Part shown: one piece after another, positions 9,921-17,456 of the stretch
How the letters are laid out: each line of letters begins with the position of its first letter
Position numbering within the stretch: the first letter of the stretch is position 1
Assembly: GCF_900091445.1 (NCBI RefSeq)
Contig: NZ_LT607733.1
Location: 6,289,001-6,353,000, forward strand
DNA: 64,000 nt
From: Micromonospora echinofusca
GTDB lineage: Bacteria; Actinomycetota; Actinomycetes; Mycobacteriales; Micromonosporaceae
Direction of reading: 5' to 3'
Made by a program: the position numbers and the translations under genes
Notes under the pieces: model-generated
What the model was told of the DNA's origin: nothing
The model's database searches: none
The model's input: only the letters and a program-made list of their open reading frames with translations

Positions 9921-10017
9921 CCTCGGCGTCCCCGACGCGACCGCCGCGACCGGCCCGTGACGGCCGGCCGGGCGCGGCCACTGGGCCTATCCTCGGCAGG
10001 AGGAATGGGGAGGAACC

Positions 10018-12675
10018 GTGGTGGACGAGAACGTCGACCGGGTCCACGCGCCCGGCCAGCAACCGATGCCGGAGCGGGACATCGAACCACTCTGGCCGCC
10101 GGACCAGATCGGCGCCGGCACACCGCCCTGGGCGTCGACCGCCTCACCCCCGTCCCCCGTACCGCCCCCGGTCCGGCCGGGTCAGCCGCCCTCGCCGGCC
10201 GACTATCCGTCCCTGACCGGCGGCGTGCCGATCCCCGGCGGGGCACCCGTCTCCGGCGCGGCACCCATTTCCGGCGAGGGGACGACCGCGCCGCAGGGCC
10301 CGGGCGCCGGCTGGTCGCCCCCACCGGTCACGACCTCGGGGACCGCATCGGCCGCTGCCTCGGGGCCTCCGCCGGTCGCGGCCCCGTTGCCCCCATCGGT
10401 CGACGCCTCGGGAACCGCATCGGTCACAGCCTCGGGGGTTCCAACGGTCGCGGCATCGGGGGCCTCGGCGGCCGACGCCTCGTGGGGGCCGGACGCCTCG
10501 GCCTGGGCGCCGCCGACACCCGCGCAGGGCAGACCGGCCACGCCGGAGACGGCCGGAGGCGTGCCCGCTCCCCGGGCCCCGCAGACCGGCCCCGGCCTGG
10601 TCGACCTCGACATGCCCTTCAGCCTCGACCAGCCGGTGGTGCCCGTGCCCGTCACGTCCCCGCGCCCGCTGACTGCCGCCCGGACCTCCCCGGGTGCGGG
10701 CGAGCCGACGCAGGGGCTCGCCCGGCGGCGGGAGGATGCCTCGCCGGTCACCGTGGCTGACGCCTCCCCCGGTAGCCGGCCGTCACCCCACGACACGGTG
10801 CGCGGCCCCGACGCGCCCGCCGAAGCTGACCGCCCCGGTCCGGCCGCCGACGCCGCGAGGCCCGGCCCCGGCGAGCCCGCCGGAACTGACCGCCCCGGTC
10901 CGGCCGCCGACGCCGCGAGGCCCGGCCCCGGCGAGCCCGCCGGAACTGACCGCCCCGGTCCGGCCGCCGACGCGACGACGCCCGACGGCCCGTCGACGGG
11001 AGGACACGAGACCGGCAGCCGGGCGAACGGAATCGCGGCGACGAACGACAGCCCCCCGAACGGGAGTGCCGGCGGCCCGGCCAACGGAAGTGCCGGCGGC
11101 CCGGGGAGCACCGATGGCGGCAGTCCGGCCAACGGGAGTGCCGGCGGCGGGGTGGCGAGCGGCGGTCCGGTACCGGGCGGCGGGGCCCGGATGCCGGCGG
11201 AGTCGCCGTGGGCGCAGCCGCCGCAGCGCCCCGCCGCCGCAGCCGCCGCGGCCGGCCCGGGGCCCGGTGCCGCCGGCCAGACGCCCGCGTCCCAGGCTGC
11301 CGAACCAGGACAGGTCTCCCAGCAGTACCCGAGCCAGCGCGGCCCGGCCGACCAGGGCCCGCACCCGTGGCACCCGGGCGAGCAGGCCCCGCCCCAGACC
11401 GACGCCCTCCACGGCCCGAGCCCGCAGGGCCAGGCTGGGCAGGACCCGCCGGTCGGGACCGCCACGGACCTCGGGGCCGACCCGGCAGCGCCACAGCAGG
11501 CCGCACCGCCCGGGCCCTACCCGCCCCAGCAGGCCGCACCGCCCGGGCCGTACCCGCCATCCCAGGCCGGGCCGTACCCGCCGCAGCAGGGCGCGCCGCC
11601 CCCCGGGCCGTACCCGCCCGGTTGGTATCCGCCGCCCTGGCCGCAGGCCACCCCGGGCGGCCCGGCTCCGCAGCAGGCGTACCAGCCGGCGGAGGGGGTC
11701 ACCGCGGTGCCGCCGGCGCAACCCGACGCCACCTGGCATCCGGCGATCACCGACCCGCCGACCGCCGAGGACTTCGCCCGCCGCCGGCAGGTGCGGCCCG
11801 CCGACCCGGTGGCCACGATGGGCGTACGGGCGGTGGTCAACCGGATGGGGCTGCGGCTGCCGCCCGGCCGCCACGAACAGGAGGTGCGACGGGACATCGA
11901 GACGGTACGCCGCAACTTCGGCGGGCTGCGCCAGGTGACCGTGGTGAACCCGAAGGGCGGCGCCGGCAAGACGGTGGCCATCCTGCTGCTGGCGATGACG
12001 TTCGGCCAGAAGCGCGGCGGCTACGTGCTGGCCTGGGACAACAACGAGACCCAGGGCACCCTCGGGATGCGCGCCCAGCAGGACTTCCACTCCCGTACGG
12101 TGCGGGACATGCTGCGGGACCTGGGCCAGTTCCAGGGCGCGCACGGGCGGGTCGGCGACCTGTCGCAGTACGTCCGCTCGCAGGGCGAGGGGATGTTCGA
12201 CGTCCTCGCCTCGGACGAGTCGGCCACCGGCGGCGAGATGCTCACCGCCGCCGCGTTCGCCGAGATCCGCGAGGTGGTCAGCCGGTTCTACAAGCTGATC
12301 TTCGTGGACACGGGCAACAACGTCCGGGCCCAGAACTGGCAGGCCGCGATGGACGCCACCGACCAGTTGGTGGTCACCATGTCGGCCCGCAACGACTCGG
12401 CGGAGACGGCCGCCCGGATGCTGGACCACCTGGAACAGAGCGGCCGGCAGCGGCTGGTCCGGCAGGCGGTCACCGTGGTCTCGATGCCGCCGTCACGCAA
12501 GGAGATCGACCTGCCGGCGATCCAGGAGCACTTCGCGGCGCGCACCCGGGCGGTGCTGCTCGCGCCGTACGAGCGCCTCATCGACACCGGCGAGCCGATC
12601 CGGTACGGCGGGCTCTCCGCAGCCAGCCGGGACGCCTGGCTGAAGATCGCCGCCGCCGTCGCGGAGGGGTTGTAG
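10018..12675 (+). CDS. ParA/MinD-like ATPase with a 600-residue disordered N-terminus
   Basis: 885 residues. Residues 1-600 are Pro/Ala/Gly-rich and almost certainly disordered, including a 20-residue tandem repeat (about 272-318) and GPYPPQQAAPPGPYPP units near 500-545. The folded ATPase starts near 640 with the deviant Walker A motif NPKGGAGKTV. Next comes AWDNNETQGTLGM where ParA proteins bind the second nucleotide, and IFVDTGNN as Walker B. The layout recalls the actinobacterial EspI/MinD-like proteins linked to type VII secretion or cell poles, but no ESX gene is in view. The GTG start has GGAGGAA about six bases upstream. Role: ATP-driven positioning of an unknown cargo, by inference. 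Confidence 0.8.
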   Translation: MVDENVDRVHAPGQQPMPERDIEPLWPPDQIGAGTPPWASTASPPSPVPPPVRPGQPPSPADYPSLTGGVPIPGGAPVSGAAPISGEGTTAPQGPGAGWSPPPVTTSGTASAAASGPPPVAAPLPPSVDASGTASVTASGVPTVAASGASAADASWGPDASAWAPPTPAQGRPATPETAGGVPAPRAPQTGPGLVDLDMPFSLDQPVVPVPVTSPRPLTAARTSPGAGEPTQGLARRREDASPVTVADASPGSRPSPHDTVRGPDAPAEADRPGPAADAARPGPGEPAGTDRPGPAADAARPGPGEPAGTDRPGPAADATTPDGPSTGGHETGSRANGIAATNDSPPNGSAGGPANGSAGGPGSTDGGSPANGSAGGGVASGGPVPGGGARMPAESPWAQPPQRPAAAAAAAGPGPGAAGQTPASQAAEPGQVSQQYPSQRGPADQGPHPWHPGEQAPPQTDALHGPSPQGQAGQDPPVGTATDLGADPAAPQQAAPPGPYPPQQAAPPGPYPPSQAGPYPPQQGAPPPGPYPPGWYPPPWPQATPGGPAPQQAYQPAEGVTAVPPAQPDATWHPAITDPPTAEDFARRRQVRPADPVATMGVRAVVNRMGLRLPPGRHEQEVRRDIETVRRNFGGLRQVTVVNPKGGAGKTVAILLLAMTFGQKRGGYVLAWDNNETQGTLGMRAQQDFHSRTVRDMLRDLGQFQGAHGRVGDLSQYVRSQGEGMFDVLASDESATGGEMLTAAAFAEIREVVSRFYKLIFVDTGNNVRAQNWQAAMDATDQLVVTMSARNDSAETAARMLDHLEQSGRQRLVRQAVTVVSMPPSRKEIDLPAIQEHFAARTRAVLLAPYERLIDTGEPIRYGGLSAASRDAWLKIAAAVAEGL
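10831..10974 (+). repeat. 60-bp in-frame tandem repeat in the ParA-like gene
   Basis: Two identical 60-base units (10831-10890 and 10891-10950) are followed by a partial third that matches for 24 bases. Each unit encodes 20 residues beginning RPGPAADAARPGPGEPAG. Perfect nucleotide identity points to recent slippage or unequal crossing-over. Confidence 0.9.
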
Positions 12676-12700
12676 GGCGTCGCCGATGGCCCCGGTCACC

Positions 12701-12790
12701 CACCTGGCGACCTGCGGGCCGCCAGGTGGACGGCCAGGGGGACCTGGGCGAGCCGACGGCCGGGGCGGGCTGAGCCGCGCCGGCCGTCGG
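12701..12790. terminator. Two hairpins between convergent genes
   Basis: The first hairpin has nine-base arms, CACCTGGCG at 12701-12709 and its complement at 12720-12728. The second has eleven-base perfect arms, CCGACGGCCGG at 12753-12763 and 12780-12790. They lie between the ends of the ParA-like gene (+) and the DUF3151 gene (-), so they probably end transcription in both directions. No T-run follows, as is usual in this GC range. Confidence 0.7.
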
Positions 12791-12798
12791 ACCCGCCG

Positions 12799-13227
12799 TC
12801 AGTTGCTGGCCAGCGCGTCCGCGGCGGCGGGGTCGCAGTCGCGGAGGAACTGGGCGCAGCGGGCCGCCTCGTCGGACTCGCCGATCTCGTCGGCCGCCCG
12901 CGACAGCACGTAGAGGCAGCGCAGGAAGCCCTGGTTCGGCTCGTGCGACCACGGCACCGGGCCGAAGCCCTTCCAGCCGCTGCGGCGCAGCTGGTCCAGG
13001 CCCCGGTGGTAGCCGGTGCGCGCGTAGGCGTACGCCGGAACGACCTGGTCGGCGGTGAGGGCCCGCGCGGCCAGCGCGCCCCAGCCGGCGCTGTAGGTCG
13101 GGAAGCGCGCCGCCACCTCGGCGTGGGCCTCGTCGCTGCCGGCCTTCTCGGCGGCGGCCAGAGCGGCGTCGGCCTCGTCGTGCGCGGGGAGGAGGGTGGC
13201 CGGTGGTTCCGGCAACAGGTTCTGCAT
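12799..13227 (-). CDS. DUF3151 family protein
   Basis: 142 residues from the ATG that begins MQNLLPEPPATLLP; an in-frame start eight codons earlier has no better support. The body is helical, with AGWGALAARALTADQVVPAYAYARTGYHRGLDQLR and a WSHEPNQGFLRCLYVL block characteristic of the actinobacterial DUF3151 family. The family has no known function. It is usually found near the class II aldolase gene, as here (fba is about 1.6 kb away), also in mycobacteria. It is probably a soluble cytoplasmic protein. Divergent from the LOG-family gene. Confidence 0.82.
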   Translation of the reverse strand: MQNLLPEPPATLLPAHDEADAALAAAEKAGSDEAHAEVAARFPTYSAGWGALAARALTADQVVPAYAYARTGYHRGLDQLRRSGWKGFGPVPWSHEPNQGFLRCLYVLSRAADEIGESDEAARCAQFLRDCDPAAADALASN

Positions 13228-13334
13228 CGCCCCATTCAACCCGCTTCGCACCGGGGTGCGCGAGGGGGTTGGGCGAGCCGGCTGGCTGAACGGCTGAGGA
13301 GTTGGTCACGCCTGCGGCCCATGCCCCCGGCCGA

Positions 13335-13425
13335 TACTTTCGACTACAACTATTGGTCCGGAGCCTCCCCAGGACCGGGTACTGCGGAAGCCCGGCGGCC
13401 ACGACCGCCGGGCTTCCGTCGGTCC
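13335..13425 (+). promoter_or_regulatory. AT-rich patch and perfect hairpin in a divergent gap (candidate structured leader)
   Basis: A locally AT-rich stretch near 13331-13350 contains TACTTT (13335-13340), a possible -10. Downstream are perfect 14-base arms, CGGAAGCCCGGCGG at 13385-13398 and its complement at 13405-13418. An outer GGACCG/CGGTCC stem (13372-13377 and 13420-13425) encloses them. The neighbours are transcribed away from each other, so the hairpin is not an ordinary gene-end terminator. It probably lies in the mRNA leader of the LOG-family gene. Confidence 0.5.
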
Positions 13426-13482
13426 GGCCCAGGTCAGGCGGCGAGCCGGCGCAGGTTTGGCCGGTTGACCCGGCGGGGCAGG

Positions 13483-14748
13483 ATGGCCAGGGTGCCGACC
13501 CCACCTCCCGCGGACGTCATCGAGCCGCACACCTGCACCGACGAGATCGAGACCCGCGCCGAGTTCGACCGGCGGCTGACCACCGGCAGCCTGGTCGGGC
13601 TGACCGTGCAGGGGCTGCGGCTCGACCTCGATCCCGTCCCCGACCTGACCGCCGTCGAGGTGACCGGCACCCTCTTCGTGGGCTGCCGCTTCGCCTCCCG
13701 CGAGGTCGGCGCCGACCTGGTCCGGCGCGGCGCGAACGTCGTACCGCCGTTCTCCGGACTGCCCTACCCGACGCAGCCGTCCCACCTCTACACGCCGGAG
13801 GACCTGGCCGCCGGCTTCGCCGAGGGCGGCTTCGCCGGGATGTACGACACCCAGGTCTACGAGCACTTCCGGGCGCACGGCGGGGCGCTGCCGGACGTCC
13901 GGGAGGCGCTCGGTCAGCGGCTGCACGACCACGGCGTGGACAACGCGCTGGCCGACGCCACCCGCGCCTGGCTGGCCACCCACGGGCCGCAGTCGGTGGT
14001 GGGCATCATGGGCGGGCACGCGGTGCCGCGCGGCAGCGCGCCGTACCGGATGGCGGCGGTGCTGGGCTGGGAGCTGGCCCGGGCCGACCGGCTGGTGGTG
14101 ACCGGCGGCGGCCCCGGGGTGATGGAGGCCGCCAACCTCGGCGCCCACCTCGCGCTGCGGCCGGTCGAGGACCTGGACGCCGCGATCGACCTGCTCGCCA
14201 CGGCGCCCGACTTCACCGACCACGACCGTTACACGGCGGTGGCGCTGCGGGTCCGGGAACTCTACGGCCGGCCGGTGGCGCTGCCCCGACCCGAGGCCGC
14301 CGACCCCGGCAGCGTCTCCCGCGCCGACTCCGCGGAGCTGGCCGGCGGCGACGTGGACTGGGCCCGCGCGGGCGGGCTGGCCATCCCGACCTGGCTGTAC
14401 GGGCACGAGCCGGCGAACCTCTTCGCCGGCCGGATCGCCAAGTACTTCTCCAACGCCATCCGCGAGGACACCATCCTGCGGCTGGCCCGGGGCGGGATCG
14501 TCTTCGCCCCGGGGCGGGCGGGGACGGTGCAGGAGGTGTTCCAGGCGGCCACGAAGACCTACTACGGCACCGACGGGGCCAGCGGCGCGTACGTCTTCCT
14601 GGACCGCGCGTACTGGACGCACGAGCTTCCGGTGGAGGCGCTGCTGCGGCCGCTGCTGGGCGCCTCGCCCTTCGGCGACCTGTCGTCCTCCGTGCACCTC
14701 ACCGACGACGTCCACGAGGCCGTCCGGGTGCTCACCGCGACGGCCTGA
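13483..14748 (+). CDS. LOG-family (lysine decarboxylase-like) nucleotide-binding protein
   Basis: 421 residues from the ATG of MARVPTPP. The central Rossmann-type domain carries VVGIMGGHAVPRG near residue 170, VTGGGPGVMEAANLGAHL near 207, and FAPGRAGTVQEVFQAA near 345. These match the GGGxGxM and PGGxGTxxE motifs of LOG proteins, with PGR in place of PGG. Short LOG enzymes release adenine-type bases from nucleotide monophosphates; this long form, with a 150-residue N-terminal part, has no assigned substrate. The frame stays open upstream to 13321 and beyond, so a longer N-terminus is possible. It converges on fba across a strong hairpin. Confidence 0.82.
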   Translation: MARVPTPPPADVIEPHTCTDEIETRAEFDRRLTTGSLVGLTVQGLRLDLDPVPDLTAVEVTGTLFVGCRFASREVGADLVRRGANVVPPFSGLPYPTQPSHLYTPEDLAAGFAEGGFAGMYDTQVYEHFRAHGGALPDVREALGQRLHDHGVDNALADATRAWLATHGPQSVVGIMGGHAVPRGSAPYRMAAVLGWELARADRLVVTGGGPGVMEAANLGAHLALRPVEDLDAAIDLLATAPDFTDHDRYTAVALRVRELYGRPVALPRPEAADPGSVSRADSAELAGGDVDWARAGGLAIPTWLYGHEPANLFAGRIAKYFSNAIREDTILRLARGGIVFAPGRAGTVQEVFQAATKTYYGTDGASGAYVFLDRAYWTHELPVEALLRPLLGASPFGDLSSSVHLTDDVHEAVRVLTATA

Positions 14749-14762
14749 CGGCCCCGGACACG

Positions 14763-14800
14763 CCGACGGCCGGCTCCCGGGGCGGGGAGCCGGCCGTCGG
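14763..14800. terminator. Bidirectional terminator hairpin (LOG gene / fba)
   Basis: Perfect 15-base arms, CCGACGGCCGGCTCC at 14763-14777 and its complement at 14786-14800, with an eight-base loop. It lies between two convergent genes. Confidence 0.85.
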
Positions 14801-14817
14801 TCGTACGCGTCAGCGCG

Positions 14818-15843
14818 TCACTTCGCCAGCGTGGTGCCCGTCGAGCGCAGGTGCTCGCAGGCCTCCGCGACCCGGGCGGCCATGCCGGCCTCGGCGGCCT
14901 TGCCCCAGACCCGCGGGTCGTACATCTTCTTGTTGCCGACCTCGCCGTCCACCTTGAGCACGCCGTCGTAGTTGCGGAACATGTGGTCCGCGACCGGCCG
15001 GGTGAAGGTGTACTGGGTGTCGGTGTCGATGTTCATCTTCACCACGCCGTAGTCGAGCGCCTCGCGGATCTCGGAGAGCAGCGAGCCGGAGCCGCCGTGG
15101 AAGACCAGGCTGAGCGGCTTCTCCTTGCCGTACTTGGCGCCGACCGCCTCCTGGATCTGGTTGAGGATCTCGGGGCGGAGCTTGACGTTGCCCGGCTTGT
15201 AGACGCCGTGCACGTTGCCGAAGGTCAGCGCCGCCATGTAGCGGCCCTTCTCGCCCAGGCCGAGCGCCTCGACCATGGCCAGGCCGTCCTCGACGGTGGT
15301 GTAGAGCTTGTCGTTGATGGCGTTCTCGACGCCGTCCTCCTCGCCACCGACCACGCCGACCTCGATCTCGAGGACGATCTTGGCCTCGGCGGCCCGGTCG
15401 AGCAGCTCGGCCGCGATCTGGAGGTTCTCCGCCACCGGCACGGCCGAGCCGTCCCACATGTGCGACTGGAACAGCGGCTCCTGGCCGGCGGCCACCCGCT
15501 CCTTGGAGATCTGCATGAGCGGCCGGACGAACTTGTCCAGCTTCTCCTGCGGGCAGTGGTCGGTGTGCAGGGCGATGTTGACCGGGTACTTCTTGGCCAC
15601 CTCGTGCGCGTACGCGGCGAACGCCACCGCGCCGGTGACCATGTCCTTCACGGAGGGGCCGGAGAGGTATTCCGCGCCACCGGTCGAGACCTGGATGATG
15701 CCGTCGCTCTCCGCGTCGGCGAAGCCCTTCAGCGCCGCGTTCAGGGTCTGCGAGGACGTCACGTTGATCGCGGGGTACGCGTACCGGCCGGCCTTGGCGC
15801 GGTCCAGCATCTCCGCGTAGGTCTCGGGGGAAGCGATGGGCAT
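14818..15843 (-). CDS. fba: Class II fructose-bisphosphate aldolase
   Basis: 341 residues, full length. This zinc-dependent enzyme cleaves fructose 1,6-bisphosphate to DHAP and glyceraldehyde 3-phosphate in glycolysis, and runs in reverse in gluconeogenesis. Zinc-ligand regions are visible: ALHTDHCPQEKLDKF near residue 107, the glutamate-bearing KIVLEIEVGVVGGEEDGVEN block, and VFHGGSGS near 247. KMNIDTDTQYTFTRPV near 275 holds substrate contacts. The start is the ATG of MPIASPETY with AGGAGCG upstream. It is transcribed after the 4-TM gene on the same strand, with a 150-base gap that likely holds its own promoter. Confidence 0.97.
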   Translation of the reverse strand: MPIASPETYAEMLDRAKAGRYAYPAINVTSSQTLNAALKGFADAESDGIIQVSTGGAEYLSGPSVKDMVTGAVAFAAYAHEVAKKYPVNIALHTDHCPQEKLDKFVRPLMQISKERVAAGQEPLFQSHMWDGSAVPVAENLQIAAELLDRAAEAKIVLEIEVGVVGGEEDGVENAINDKLYTTVEDGLAMVEALGLGEKGRYMAALTFGNVHGVYKPGNVKLRPEILNQIQEAVGAKYGKEKPLSLVFHGGSGSLLSEIREALDYGVVKMNIDTDTQYTFTRPVADHMFRNYDGVLKVDGEVGNKKMYDPRVWGKAAEAGMAARVAEACEHLRSTGTTLAK

Positions 15844-15994
15844 GTCGAACGCTCCTTACTTACCGCTGTCGGCCGTCACCGGCCGCTGTTGTCCCTGGGT
15901 GCGCCGGACCGCGCTGTCCACCGTCGGCAGTATCCCGTAGAAGACGGGGGCCGGCACAACCGACCCGGTACGCGCCCGGTCCCTGGCCGCCTCG

Positions 15995-16378
15995 TCACCG
16001 CCCCTCCCACCTGTCGGGCACGACGACGCTGATCAGCCAGGTCACCACGGCCATCACGATGGCACCCCAGAACGCGGCCCAGAAACCGTCCACGTGGAAC
16101 GGCAGGTCCAGCGCCCGGGCGATCCAGTCGGTCAGCAGGAACAGCAGGGCGTTGACCACCAGCGCGAACAGGCCGAGGGTGAGCAGGTAGAAGACGCAGC
16201 CGACCACCTTGACCAGCGGCTTGAGCACCGCGTTCACCACGCCGAAGATCAGGGCCACGACGACCAGCGTGAGGGCGGAGTTGGTGCCGGACCGGCCGCT
16301 CACCTCCACCCCGGGCACGACCAGCGTGGTCACCCACAGCGCGACGGCGGTGATCGCCAACCGGATCAGGAAGCCCAC
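15995..16378 (-). CDS. Phage-holin-family / Mycobact_4TMS small membrane protein
   Basis: 127 residues from a GTG start (VGFLIRLAITAVALW) with AGGA about nine bases upstream; longer in-frame starts lack a ribosome site. Four hydrophobic helices cover most of the protein: residues 4-25, 38-60, 63-85 and 100-122. The VVNAVLKPLVKVVG loop between the second and third helices is typical of this small 4-TM family, which is annotated as phage holin family protein (PF04020 type). These are chromosomal membrane proteins without shown lytic activity. No phage gene is near. Divergent from the 70-residue acidic protein. Confidence 0.85.
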   Translation of the reverse strand: MGFLIRLAITAVALWVTTLVVPGVEVSGRSGTNSALTLVVVALIFGVVNAVLKPLVKVVGCVFYLLTLGLFALVVNALLFLLTDWIARALDLPFHVDGFWAAFWGAIVMAVVTWLISVVVPDRWEGR

Positions 16379-16506
16379 CGTCCCATCCTGGCACCGGGGG
16401 CACCGGCCGGTGGGCCGATTCGGTCGACTCGGCTTCCGAGCGGCGGGCGGGTGCAACCCGTACGGTGTGTGGGGAACTGTCCGCCGAGATCCCGGGAGGG
16501 ACTGAT

Positions 16507-16719
16507 ATGGGTCAGCCCGAAGAGGACTTCGCACCCAGCGACCACCTCAGCCCCGAGGAGCGCGACATGGAGGCCGAGCCGGCCGACGCGGTCGAGCAGG
16601 CCGCCGTGGTCGATCCGGGCGACGCCGACACCGAGCCCCACCGTGGCCTGGAGGTCGGCGACTGGGACGCGATGGAGCAGGCGCGGGTGGTCGCCGCCGA
16701 CGAGGACGACTACCGCTGA
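16507..16719 (+). CDS. Small acidic hypothetical protein
   Basis: 70 residues, strongly acidic, starting MGQPEEDFAPSDHLSPEER. It has a clear ribosome site (GGGAGGG about six bases before the ATG). It contains two related segments, VEQAAVVDPGDAD and MEQARVVAADEDD, which look like an internal duplication. There is no membrane segment or cysteine. I recognise the type as a small conserved actinobacterial protein without known function. The coding call rests on the strong ribosome site and the terminator-like hairpin just after the stop. Confidence 0.75.
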   Translation: MGQPEEDFAPSDHLSPEERDMEAEPADAVEQAAVVDPGDADTEPHRGLEVGDWDAMEQARVVAADEDDYR

Positions 16720-16726
16720 GCCGTAC

Positions 16727-16770
16727 GCGGGCCGGACGACGCCGGACGACCCCGGTGGCGTCCGGCCCGC
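16727..16770. terminator. Terminator hairpin after the small acidic gene
   Basis: Perfect 12-base arms, GCGGGCCGGACG at 16727-16738 and its complement at 16759-16770. It lies between two convergent ends, the small acidic gene and the LCP remnant. Confidence 0.75.
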
Positions 16771-16773
16771 GCG

Positions 16774-17337
16774 TCAGCGGGTGCCGTTGACCCGGTCCGG
16801 ATGCCGCGCCACCCACTGCGCCAACCGGTCCTCCCGCAACGCCGCGAGGAACGCCGGGGCTTGCTCCGGGTCCGGTGACAGCCGCCAGCCGAGGTCGTCC
16901 GGCGGCCCGACCGGGAGGCTGAGCCCGACCGGGTCGACGGACTTCAGATCCGGAAGCACCCGCAGCAGGTCCACGAGAGTCGTGCCCCCGTCGTCCGTCA
17001 TCACGTCCGTGCCGACGATGTCGGCCAGGGTGAGGAGCCTGACGGGGTTGGTCAACACCCCCTGTTGACTGGCCTGCCGGATCAACCCGGCGGCGAAGAG
17101 CTGCGCGTGCCGGTCCCGGTCGAGCCCGCCCTCAGGCAGTCCCCGCCGCTGCCGCAGCAGGTCGACCGAGGCGGCGCCGTCGAGCCGCTGGCAGCCGCTC
17201 GCGAAGACCCGCTCGGTGTGGACGGAGCGCACCTCGCGCGGCAGGCAGACCTCCACGCCACGGACCTCGTCGGTGAGCCGGACCCCGACAGCACGCGCCC
17301 CACCCCAGACCCACCCGACGGCACGGCGCGCGCCCAC
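16774..17337 (-). pseudogene. Truncated LytR-CpsA-Psr (LCP) family protein remnant
   Basis: The 187-residue frame carries only the second half of an LCP domain. VRGVEVCLP matches the GGVEVC block, and LDGAASVDLLRQRRGLPEGG matches the LDGxxALxYxRxR motif, followed by DRDRHAQLF. LCP proteins attach wall polymers to peptidoglycan and normally have an N-terminal membrane helix, with about 150 more residues before this point. Here those are absent. The first 20 residues (Trp/Gly/Arg-rich) do not look like LCP, and the catalytic arginines of the first half are missing. The hen1 promoter lies immediately upstream. I read it as a decayed gene whose 5' half was replaced. Confidence 0.7.
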
Positions 17338-17456
17338 CGTCCGGGACCGGCACGACCGGACGAACCCGGACCATCACGGGTTTCCGGGGGAGCCCCGCCC
17401 GCAAGCACCCCGAAAACGGGGCGACGCAAGATCGACGCGGCTGAGACCATGGGCGC

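Noticed and set aside
10831..10974. 60-bp repeats considered as a CRISPR or iteron array
   Set aside because: Direct contiguous in-frame coding repeats, no spacers and no origin features.
12943..13482. In-frame upstream extension of the LOG-family protein
   Set aside because: It would run antisense through the DUF3151 gene and across the hairpin, and lacks a ribosome site. The part from 13321 is kept only as a hypothesis in the findings.
15995..16378. Prophage, suggested by the holin-family name
   Set aside because: The family is a chromosomal 4-TM protein. No endolysin, integrase or structural gene is near.
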